Position numbers and translations under genes: made by a program. A model generated the notes under the pieces. It searched no databases and was not told the DNA's origin. It was given only the letters and a program-made list of their open reading frames with translations. Shown here piece after piece: positions 1 through 5,992 of a DNA stretch of 10,196 nucleotides. Numbering within the stretch: the stretch's first letter is position 1; each line of letters starts with the position of its first letter. Source of the stretch: Bacteroidota bacterium (GTDB lineage Bacteria > Spirochaetota > Spirochaetia > JABMQR01); assembly GCA_013202335.1 (NCBI GenBank), contig JABMQR010000032.1, positions 1 through 10,196 of the forward strand, read 5' to 3'.

Positions 1-1340
1 ATTTAAACGAGCTCTATGATCTGGCATCTATTGCACTGCAGATTGAACAACGGGAAGATACCAGTGCATTCGATTATGATTTGGCAAATATAAATCAGCA
101 GATTGCCCGGACCGAAGATACCAGTGCCTTGGATTATGACTTAGCCTCGATTGATTATCAACTAGAACAGCTACTGTACAATGGTACTGAAACAGAAATA
201 GCTCTTCTCGGGATGAGGCGGGAACAAACTCTGGATCAGATAACCCAGGCTGCTGAAGATATTTCGCTGTTGAATCTGAAACGGGATCAGATACTAACTC
301 AGATTGCACAAAATGCGGATGAGCTAGAGCTTCTCTATAACAAACAGTCACAGGCTCAGGTTGCTTATGATAAGATAACAACGGACCTTGAACTTTTGGG
401 GATGAGGCGGGAACAAACTCTGGATCAGATAACCCAGGCTGCTGAAGACGTTTCGCTGTTGAATCTGAAACGGGATCAGATACTAACCCAGATTGCACAA
501 AATGCGGATGAGCTAGAGCTTCTCTATAACAAACAGTTACAGGCTCAGGTTGCTTATGATGACATTTCAACCAATCTTATGCTCCTTCACATGAAAAAAG
601 AACAGATAATGGCGAAAATTGAGCAGGCTGGCGTTGAGAAGTACCTTCTTGAATTGAAACTAACTGATGCTGAGGAAAAACTTGCTGAGACCAAATTATA
701 TGCAGCTATTTCCGGTACCGTATCAGAAATTTATTATAATGAGAACGACTATATAAGTAGTCAAAACAAAGTTGCCCGCATAGTTGATTTGGATAATATG
801 AGGGCTGTTGTGGAATTGGATGAGATAGATATGGTTGATATAAAATTAGGGCAAACTATCAATTTGGAGTTTGATTCCCTGCCGAATCAGAAGGTAGCTG
901 CATATATAAGCAAAATTGCAGTTGAGGGGAGATATACACAGCAGGGTATTGGTGTTGTCGATGTGGAAATTGCTATAGATAATCCTCCTGCCGGTCTCAA
1001 GCCGGGATATACATTTGCCGGTGGAATTTTGGTCAGTGATTCAGAAGAAGTTCTGGCAGTGAATCAGGAAGCAGTTTTTGTACTTCCCGAAGGGGATAGG
1101 TCTGTACTAATGAAAAAGAATGAAGATGGTACAACTACACCCATCCGTGTAACTACAGAATCTCTTCCTGATGGGATGGTTCGTCTGGTTACAATTACCG
1201 GGGAATTAGCTGTTGGTGATATTGTAGTTGTGGTAGAAGCAGAAGCATCGACTGAAGATGGTGCTCCGGCACTAGCACTTCCGGGAATGCGGGTGCCTGG
1301 TACAGGCGGCGGCGCTGGCGGTGGATCCGGTGCAAAATAA
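1..1340 (+). CDS. Periplasmic adaptor subunit of MacAB-type ABC efflux system (MacA/HlyD family), 5' end missing
   Basis: The reading frame is open from base 3 and stops at 1340, giving 445 residues. The N-terminal membrane anchor and first lipoyl half lie upstream of the window. The visible part starts inside a long coiled-coil region (about residues 1-233) made of tandem repeats. It then enters the second lipoyl half at ISGTV (codon at 708), a beta-barrel region (about 800-1010, containing VVELDEIDMVDIKLGQ and a KPGYTF motif) and a membrane-proximal domain (about 1030-1240). It ends in a glycine-rich tail (GTGGGAGGGSG). This domain order is that of MacA/YknX-like adaptors, which sit in the periplasm and link an inner-membrane MacB permease to an outer-membrane channel. 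The ATPase and permease genes follow directly, which supports the role. More than 230 residues before the lipoyl return is far longer than one arm of a typical MacA hairpin. An internal TTG at 81 could be read as a start, but the frame and the repeats continue upstream, so I treat the gene as truncated by the window. Confidence 0.9.
   Translation, partial: LNELYDLASIALQIEQREDTSAFDYDLANINQQIARTEDTSALDYDLASIDYQLEQLLYNGTETEIALLGMRREQTLDQITQAAEDISLLNLKRDQILTQIAQNADELELLYNKQSQAQVAYDKITTDLELLGMRREQTLDQITQAAEDVSLLNLKRDQILTQIAQNADELELLYNKQLQAQVAYDDISTNLMLLHMKKEQIMAKIEQAGVEKYLLELKLTDAEEKLAETKLYAAISGTVSEIYYNENDYISSQNKVARIVDLDNMRAVVELDEIDMVDIKLGQTINLEFDSLPNQKVAAYISKIAVEGRYTQQGIGVVDVEIAIDNPPAGLKPGYTFAGGILVSDSEEVLAVNQEAVFVLPEGDRSVLMKKNEDGTTTPIRVTTESLPDGMVRLVTITGELAVGDIVVVVEAEASTEDGAPALALPGMRVPGTGGGAGGGSGAK
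15..194 (+). repeat. Three tandem 60-bp (20-residue) coding repeats in the adaptor
   Basis: Units 15-74, 75-134 and 135-194 each start with the residues YDLA (YDLASIALQIEQ, YDLANINQQIAR, YDLASIDYQLEQ). The first two units also share the EDTSA..D ending. At the DNA level gaagataccagtgc recurs exactly 60 bp apart (54 and 114). The array probably continues upstream of the window. The third unit ends in LLYNGTET, where the Asn-Gly could break the helix. Confidence 0.8.
204..707 (+). repeat. Eight tandem 63-bp (21-residue) coiled-coil repeats in the adaptor
   Basis: Starting at 204 the translated frame shows a Leu-Leu pair every 21 residues: LLGMRREQ, LLNLKRDQ, LLYNKQSQ, LLGMRREQ, LLNLKRDQ, LLYNKQLQ, LLHMKKEQ, LLELKLTD. 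The unit starts are 204, 267, 330, 393, 456, 519, 582 and 645. Twenty-one residues equal three heptads, so the coiled-coil register is kept from unit to unit. The units are rich in Gln, Glu, Lys, Arg and Ala, as expected for helical coiled coil. The last unit runs straight into the lipoyl domain. Confidence 0.85.
210..560 (+). repeat. Near-identical 189-bp direct duplication (copies 210-371 and 399-560)
   Basis: A 162-bp core starting gggatgaggcggg at 210 recurs at 399, an offset of 189 bp. By eye I count four mismatches between the copies: two at gaagatatt/gaagacgtt, one at actaactcag/actaacccag and one at cagtcacag/cagttacag. The 27 bp between the cores are diverged. The offset equals three 21-residue units, so the duplication is in frame and in register. 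A third, strongly diverged copy begins at 576. Confidence 0.93.
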
Positions 1341-1344
1341 GGAG
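1339..1344 (+). promoter_or_regulatory. Ribosome binding site deciding the ATPase start
   Basis: AAGGAG at 1339-1344 lies 6 nt before GTG at 1351. It overlaps the stop codon of the adaptor gene. The in-frame GTG at 1321 lies inside the adaptor gene and has no comparable site, so 1351 is preferred. Confidence 0.75.
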
Positions 1345-1350
1345 ATATCC

Positions 1351-2028
1351 GTGACTGATACAGTTATACGATTAGATGAAGTTAGGCGATACTACATCAT
1401 GGGTGAAAATGTGGTAAAAGCTCTTGATGGAGTTTCCCTGGAAATAAAGCGTGGTGAGTACACTGCTATTTTGGGACCTTCAGGATCCGGTAAATCAACC
1501 ATGATGCACCTTATCGGATGTTTAGATACCCCGACAGAAGGGAAAATAAGCTTAGATTATGAGGATGTATCAAATTTAAATGAAGCAGAACTTGCCTTTA
1601 TAAGGAATGAGAAAGTAGGATTTGTATTTCAGCAGTTCAACCTGCTTTCAAAAATTAGCGCTTTAGAAAATGTTATGACCCCGCTGTTGTATGCAGGTAT
1701 TCCGATTAAGCAGCGAAAAGAGATGGCTACTGCCGCGCTGGAGCGTGTAGGACTTGCTGATAGAATCAAGCACCGCCCGAATGAGATGTCGGGTGGGCAA
1801 AGACAGCGTGTTGCTGTTGCCAGAGCACTGGTGAATGATCCCTCAATTATTTTAGCCGATGAACCTACAGGGGCACTGGATACAAAAACCGGCAATCAGA
1901 TTCTTGAACTATTTGCTGAACTCCAGGCAGAGAGGAGAACCGTTATTATTGTCACACATGATGAAGAGATCGGAAAACACTGTGCCCACCAAATTCGGCT
2001 CCGTGATGGAAAGTTGGAGGGACAATAA
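1351..2028 (+). CDS. MacB/LolD-type ABC transporter ATP-binding protein
   Basis: This 225-residue protein carries every motif of an active ABC ATPase: Walker A GPSGSGKST (42-50), Q-loop FVFQQFN (91-97), signature MSGGQRQR (146-153), Walker B IILADEP (166-172), D-loop GALD (174-177) and switch His in VTHD (His203). The EYTAILGPSGSGKSTMMHLIG context and full size are typical of the MacB/LolD/YknY subfamily, which powers mechanotransmission-type transporters from the cytoplasmic face of the inner membrane. The GTG start at 1351 was chosen for its AAGGAG site; a longer form from 1321 would add 10 residues inside the adaptor gene. The adaptor gene ends 10 bp upstream. The stop codon overlaps the permease start by one base (TAATG), so translation is probably coupled. 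In E. coli MacB the ATPase and permease are one polypeptide; here they are separate, as in YknYZ-type systems. The substrate cannot be told from the sequence. Confidence 0.95.
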   Translation: MTDTVIRLDEVRRYYIMGENVVKALDGVSLEIKRGEYTAILGPSGSGKSTMMHLIGCLDTPTEGKISLDYEDVSNLNEAELAFIRNEKVGFVFQQFNLLSKISALENVMTPLLYAGIPIKQRKEMATAALERVGLADRIKHRPNEMSGGQRQRVAVARALVNDPSIILADEPTGALDTKTGNQILELFAELQAERRTVIIVTHDEEIGKHCAHQIRLRDGKLEGQ

Positions 2029-3215
2029 TGTTTAAGGAAAATATAAAACTAGCCTTGAAAGCTATGCTGGGCAATAAGCTCAGAACTATACTCTCCCTTC
2101 TCGGTATCGTTATAGGGGTAGGATCTGTTATCACCATACTTACCTTAGGAGAAAGCGCGACAAAAAGCATTACCCAGAGTATTGTTGATTCAGGACTTGA
2201 AACAATAACAATTTTCTCAACATCTCCTGATATTAAAGCTATACAATATGAGTTCAACGAGAATCTACCGGAAAAAATAATTAATAATGTTTCAGGTATT
2301 AGTACGGTACTTGCAGTAAATTCCAGCAGAGCTACCTTGAGAAACGGGCAAGTATCTGAATCGTACACCGTAATGGGTGTTCCTGCTAATTATGCTGAGG
2401 TACTAGATTATACAAGTGCAGAAGGTATGTTTTTTACAGAAAAAGATAATCAGGACACCAGACAGGTGGTGATCCTTGGTGCAGAAGCGGCAGAATCACT
2501 TTTTCCTGGAGGCAATGCCGTCGGTTCCTATGTGAGTATTTTTCGAAATCAGGCAAAAAGCTATCGTGTTGTTGGCGTAATGGCTGAAAAAGCAGCCAGT
2601 TTTAATCTTCAGTTTGATTCCAGCGTCTATATTCCCTATAATACTTATATTCAACGAATAGAAAAAGTTGAAATTGTGGGTAGCTACATGATACGGACTG
2701 AACCAGAAGTAGATGTCCTTGAAGTTTCAGCTAATCTTGAAATCTACCTCGACAGACTTGTCGGGGAAGGGAATTATAGGGTTTTCTCTCCTTCAACTAT
2801 TGCTGAGATGGCTAGCTCTGTAACGGAAACACTTAGTCTTGTTCTTGCTGCGATTGCAGCAATATCACTTCTGGTAGGAGGAATTGGTATTATGAATATC
2901 ATGCTTGTGTCTGTTGCAGAACGAACAAAGGAGATCGGGATACGGAAAGCACTTGGAGCGCCTCCAAGTGTAATTCGCGGACAGTTTATAACTGAAGCAG
3001 TAACCCTGACCTTGATCGGGGGGGTGTTTGGCGTACTGTTTGGAACCGGCGTCAGTCTGGTAGCTACAAACATGCTTGGCTGGAGTCTATTTCCGCAGTA
3101 TGGATCCTATTTTCTGGCAGTGGGATTCTCCATGCTTGTGGGAATTTTCTTCGGGTGGTATCCTGCTATGAAAGCATCTAAACTTGATCCCATAGAAGCG
3201 TTGAACTATGAGTAG
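2028..3215 (+). CDS. MacB-type ABC transporter permease (MacB_PCD + FtsX domains)
   Basis: A 395-residue inner-membrane permease. The N-terminal segment LRTILSLLGIVIGVGSVITIL (about 19-40) is the first membrane helix and matches the start of the MacB periplasmic core family. A periplasmic domain of about 220 residues follows (motifs VMGVPANYAEV and RQVVILGAEAAESLFP). Three helices form the FtsX domain (about 270-295, 323-347 and 360-378). The loop ERTKEIGIRKALGA (298-311) is the conserved coupling region that contacts the ATPase. The protein ends with the typical MKASKLDPIEALNYE. Length and topology fit the stand-alone MacB/YknZ permeases. A GGAGG site (2016-2020) precedes the ATG, which shares one base with the ATPase stop. 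It should form a dimer with the preceding ATPase and dock with the adaptor in the periplasm. No outer-membrane TolC-like gene is visible in the window. Confidence 0.95.
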   Translation: MFKENIKLALKAMLGNKLRTILSLLGIVIGVGSVITILTLGESATKSITQSIVDSGLETITIFSTSPDIKAIQYEFNENLPEKIINNVSGISTVLAVNSSRATLRNGQVSESYTVMGVPANYAEVLDYTSAEGMFFTEKDNQDTRQVVILGAEAAESLFPGGNAVGSYVSIFRNQAKSYRVVGVMAEKAASFNLQFDSSVYIPYNTYIQRIEKVEIVGSYMIRTEPEVDVLEVSANLEIYLDRLVGEGNYRVFSPSTIAEMASSVTETLSLVLAAIAAISLLVGGIGIMNIMLVSVAERTKEIGIRKALGAPPSVIRGQFITEAVTLTLIGGVFGVLFGTGVSLVATNMLGWSLFPQYGSYFLAVGFSMLVGIFFGWYPAMKASKLDPIEALNYE

Positions 3216-4467
3216 AAAAACACAAAAAATGGACAAAGAAAGCATTCTCGTAATGACGGCTTTATCCGTTTTTTGTATCCTGATTATTGCCGTCGCTTTT
3301 ATGTTTGTGAGGATGATGGATAAGCGCAATGAGCTCTCCATGCAGTATATTGCAGAACAGTCACTATTAACTTTTTTTTATCAGGCAAGTAAAAATCAGG
3401 GTTATACAGATGATATGTTTGGTGAATCCAGAGTTATAGGTTTGGGTACTTATGATAAAGAAGGCGTCCTGATTATTGGTTTGGGACAGGTTCCGGAAGT
3501 ATACACCTCCGTACAGAAAACTGGAGAGTTATTATCCAGAAAAGGTAAGGCGGAATATAATAAAGAAACCGGATTTATAGAGTATACAAGACGGGCAATG
3601 GGAGCCGTTTCGATAGGTTCTGAAATATTGGCGGTTCCGGATCTTATGTATATAGCACTTGATGGAAAAGATTACAGACGTACAAAGCTGGTTCTGTTCG
3701 GATTTTATGGCATATTTTCCCTGATAATCATAGTAATTGAGCTCTTTGCCTGGAGAATGTATACCCGGAATAAGAAGTATCGGGAAACCCTTACTAAGCA
3801 GGAGAGTTTGGTAAGTCTGGGTGAAGCAGCGAGAACACTTGCCCACGAAATAAAGAATCCCCTGAGTGCTATAGCCTTGCAGACTGCTGTGCTTAAGAAG
3901 ACCATGCCGGAAGAGGCAGGAACAGGACTGAAAACGATAGAGGAACAGGTAACAAGACTAAATAACCTTGCCGATCGAGTGCGGGAATTTATTAGAAATG
4001 GGCAGGGGAACCCTGAACATATTAATATAGTTGATCTTATAACCGAAATATCTAAAACCTTCGACATGAACATTCCTATTGAAACAGTAAAAATGGATGC
4101 CCGATTTATCGAGATAGACCGGGAACGGGCTCGATCAGCTTTTGGAAATCTTATAAAAAACGCTTTGGAAAGTGGAGTAGATTCAACTCCCGATATATAT
4201 GTACTTTGTAAGTCCAGCACTGCATCAATATCTATAAGTATTGTTGACTCAGGAGAGGGGCTTCCCGGCGGACAGGAAAAAATGATATTTGATCCCTTTT
4301 TTACCACAAAAACACAAGGATCCGGTATAGGGTTAGCTATATCCCGCCGCTTTGTTGAGAGCGCCGGCGGTACATTGAAATTACGGAGAAGAGAGCTGGA
4401 GGATAGCTCTCTATTTAGCAGTAAGGGAACAATTGCGGAAGTAGTACTGCCCGGGAGCAGAACATGA
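3208..4467 (+). CDS. Membrane-bound sensor histidine kinase, NtrB/ZraS-like
   Basis: This 419-residue protein has a membrane helix at about 13-35, an extracytoplasmic sensor region of about 120 residues (40-160) that I cannot assign to a known fold, and a second helix at about 161-183. The cytoplasmic kinase follows: H-box LAHEIKNPLS with phospho-acceptor His213, N-box NLIKNALESG (314-323), G1 box DSGEG (347-351), F-box FDPFFTTK (361-368) and G2 box GSGIGLAISRRFVESAGG (371-388). All catalytic boxes are intact. The AHEIKNPL form is typical of kinases that pair with NtrC-type regulators, and one follows directly. The ATG at 3208 overlaps the permease gene by 8 bp; an in-frame ATG at 3229 is an alternative 7 residues in. 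The 3' end overlaps the regulator by 4 bp (ATGA). I infer from its place in the operon that it senses an envelope or export-related signal. Confidence 0.93.
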   Translation: MSRKTQKMDKESILVMTALSVFCILIIAVAFMFVRMMDKRNELSMQYIAEQSLLTFFYQASKNQGYTDDMFGESRVIGLGTYDKEGVLIIGLGQVPEVYTSVQKTGELLSRKGKAEYNKETGFIEYTRRAMGAVSIGSEILAVPDLMYIALDGKDYRRTKLVLFGFYGIFSLIIIVIELFAWRMYTRNKKYRETLTKQESLVSLGEAARTLAHEIKNPLSAIALQTAVLKKTMPEEAGTGLKTIEEQVTRLNNLADRVREFIRNGQGNPEHINIVDLITEISKTFDMNIPIETVKMDARFIEIDRERARSAFGNLIKNALESGVDSTPDIYVLCKSSTASISISIVDSGEGLPGGQEKMIFDPFFTTKTQGSGIGLAISRRFVESAGGTLKLRRRELEDSSLFSSKGTIAEVVLPGSRT

Positions 4468-5825
4468 AAGTATTAATAGTTGATGATGAAAAAAATATCC
4501 GGGAATTGATGGGAACCTATCTTAAACTCGATAACATTGATAGTGAGGGTGCAGAAAACGGATTGTCAGCACAGCGGTTACTAAGGGAGAATCATTATGA
4601 TGCCTGCCTGCTGGATCTGAAAATGCCTGGTATGGATGGACTTACACTCATTAAATGGATTCGGAGTGAGGGTTTTCGAATGCCGGTAATCATGATATCT
4701 GCTCATGGAGAGATTCACGATGCTGTAGCAGCTCTTACAAGCGGTGCACAGGATTATATTGTGAAACCGTTTGATCCGGAAGAGTTGAGCATAAGACTGG
4801 TTAAATTGATTGAATCACAAAATCTCCTGAATCTGGTTGAATCAGATCAAAGGACTCAGGCAGGGAAGAATGATTTCATAGGTGAGTCCCAGCCCATGCA
4901 GAGGGTCAAGGATATTATTTACAGGATATCTAAAACACCTGCAACCGTATTGATAACCGGGGACAGCGGGACAGGAAAAGAGGTTGCCGCCAGACAAATT
5001 CATGCAGTCTCTCTTCTCTCAGAAGGTCCGTTTGTACCTATAAATATTGGTGGTGTTCCAGAGAATCTGATTGAGAGTGAATTGTTTGGTTATGAAAAAG
5101 GGGCCTTTACCGGCGCCGATTCCAGAAAAATCGGTATGTTTGAAATTGCCTCCGGCGGAACACTTTTTCTGGACGAAATTGGTGATATGCCTTTAAGCCT
5201 GCAGGTTAAATTGCTGAGAATTTTACAGGAGAAAAAGATAACCCGATTGGGAGGCACTACCACCATTCCGATTAATGCAAGAATTATCACTGCAACGAAT
5301 AAATCTTTAGATAACATGGTACGTGAAGGATCTTTTCGTGAGGATCTTTTTTATCGGTTAAATGTTGTACGAATAGAGATCCCGACCTTACGGGAGAGAA
5401 AGGATGATATTCCTCTGCTTGCCGGCAGTATCATAGCAAAATTGAATCGGCAAATGGGCAGCCATATAGAAGGCATTACTCCTGAAGGTCTGCAGCTCCT
5501 TAAATCATATAGCTTTCCGGGAAATGTTCGTGAGCTGGAGAATGTACTTGAACGTGCAGTTATTTTTGCTGAACAGCCGATGCTGCGCAAGATCGATTTT
5601 GAGCTTCGGGGAGTAGTTTTTCATGAGCACGCACAGCCATCTCAGTATACACAAGATTTTAAAGATGACGATTCACACCCGAAAACTTTGAAAGAACTTG
5701 AGAAAGAGGCTATGATTCATGCACTGCACCGGTGGGAGGGAAACCGAACCAAATCAGCTAATGAATTAGGTATTTCACGTAGAACATTAATAAATAAGAT
5801 TGCAGAATACGGTTTAAACATATAA
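4464..5825 (+). CDS. Sigma-54-dependent response regulator, NtrC family
   Basis: This 453-residue protein has the three standard NtrC domains. The receiver (1-120) has acidic residues Asp7/Asp8, phospho-acceptor Asp51 in LLDLKMPGMDG, Ser79 and Lys101 in VKPFDPEE. The AAA+ domain (about 138-375) has Walker A GDSGTGKE (166-173), the GAFTGA loop (213-218) that contacts sigma-54, Walker B GGTLFLDEIGD (231-241), the arginine-finger region FREDLFYRLNV (291-301) and FPGNVRELEN (351-360). The C-terminal Fis-type helix-turn-helix (about 420-451, GNRTKSANELGISRRTLINKI) binds DNA. All key residues are present, so it should be an active activator of RpoN promoters when phosphorylated by the kinase encoded just upstream. 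Its ATG sits in an ATGA overlap with the kinase stop, with GGAG at 4453-4456. Targets are unknown; I saw no convincing -24/-12 promoter in the window. The upstream region of this operon, outside the window, is a natural place to look. Confidence 0.96.
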   Translation: MKVLIVDDEKNIRELMGTYLKLDNIDSEGAENGLSAQRLLRENHYDACLLDLKMPGMDGLTLIKWIRSEGFRMPVIMISAHGEIHDAVAALTSGAQDYIVKPFDPEELSIRLVKLIESQNLLNLVESDQRTQAGKNDFIGESQPMQRVKDIIYRISKTPATVLITGDSGTGKEVAARQIHAVSLLSEGPFVPINIGGVPENLIESELFGYEKGAFTGADSRKIGMFEIASGGTLFLDEIGDMPLSLQVKLLRILQEKKITRLGGTTTIPINARIITATNKSLDNMVREGSFREDLFYRLNVVRIEIPTLRERKDDIPLLAGSIIAKLNRQMGSHIEGITPEGLQLLKSYSFPGNVRELENVLERAVIFAEQPMLRKIDFELRGVVFHEHAQPSQYTQDFKDDDSHPKTLKELEKEAMIHALHRWEGNRTKSANELGISRRTLINKIAEYGLNI

Positions 5826-5852
5826 AACCCTTTGAAAATACTAAAAAGGGTT
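5826..5852. other. 8-bp perfect dyad just after the regulator stop codon
   Basis: AACCCTTT (5826-5833) and AAAGGGTT (5845-5852) are perfect inverted copies around an 11-nt loop. The right arm overlaps the first two bases of a -35-like box. No T-tract follows, so it is unlikely to be a terminator alone. It may be an RNA 3' hairpin or a protein-binding dyad. Confidence 0.5.
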
Positions 5853-5879
5853 GACTGCGCTCTTTTCTCACAGGATAAT
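5851..5879 (+). promoter_or_regulatory. Sigma-70-like promoter match directly upstream of a terminator
   Basis: TTGACT (5851-5856), a 17-bp spacer and GATAAT (5874-5879) match the housekeeping consensus at five of six bases in each box with ideal spacing. Initiation would be expected around 5886, inside the left arm of the following terminator hairpin. A transcript starting there would lack most of that arm and could escape termination to read into the peptidase gene. This is inference from sequence only; a chance match is possible. Confidence 0.45.
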
Positions 5880-5880
5880 G

Positions 5881-5922
5881 AAACAAACACATAAAATTGA
5901 TATTTTATGTGTTTGTTTTTTT
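5881..5922 (+). terminator. Strong Rho-independent terminator ending the transporter/two-component operon
   Basis: A perfect 17-bp inverted repeat, AAACAAACACATAAAAT (5881-5897) and its complement (5902-5918), surrounds a 4-nt loop (TGAT). A run of seven T (5916-5922) ends it. The stem is AT-rich but long. On the other strand no comparable T-run follows, so it works mainly in the + direction. It lies 55 bp after the response-regulator stop codon. Confidence 0.85.
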
Positions 5923-5992
5923 ATGTTTTCGATTAACTGTAACAATAAATGCTCTGCATTAAAAAACTTACACTATCCTGGAGTCACGCTGT

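Noticed and set aside
22..36. TGGCATCTATTGCAC resembles a sigma-54 -24/-12 promoter.
   Set aside because: The GG and GC elements are 10 bp apart instead of 12, and the site lies inside the adaptor coding repeats.
28..570. Long open frame on the minus strand across the adaptor repeats (180 codons).
   Set aside because: It is the antisense of a repetitive coding region; it repeats with the same period and has no family-like features.
15..575. Regular repeats considered as a CRISPR array.
   Set aside because: The repeats are coding and in frame, have no unique spacers between identical units, and translate to coiled coil.
81..1340. TTG at 81 as the true start of the adaptor gene.
   Set aside because: The frame and the 20-residue repeats continue to the window edge, and a product starting there would lack the membrane anchor and first lipoyl half. 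The gene is cut by the window.
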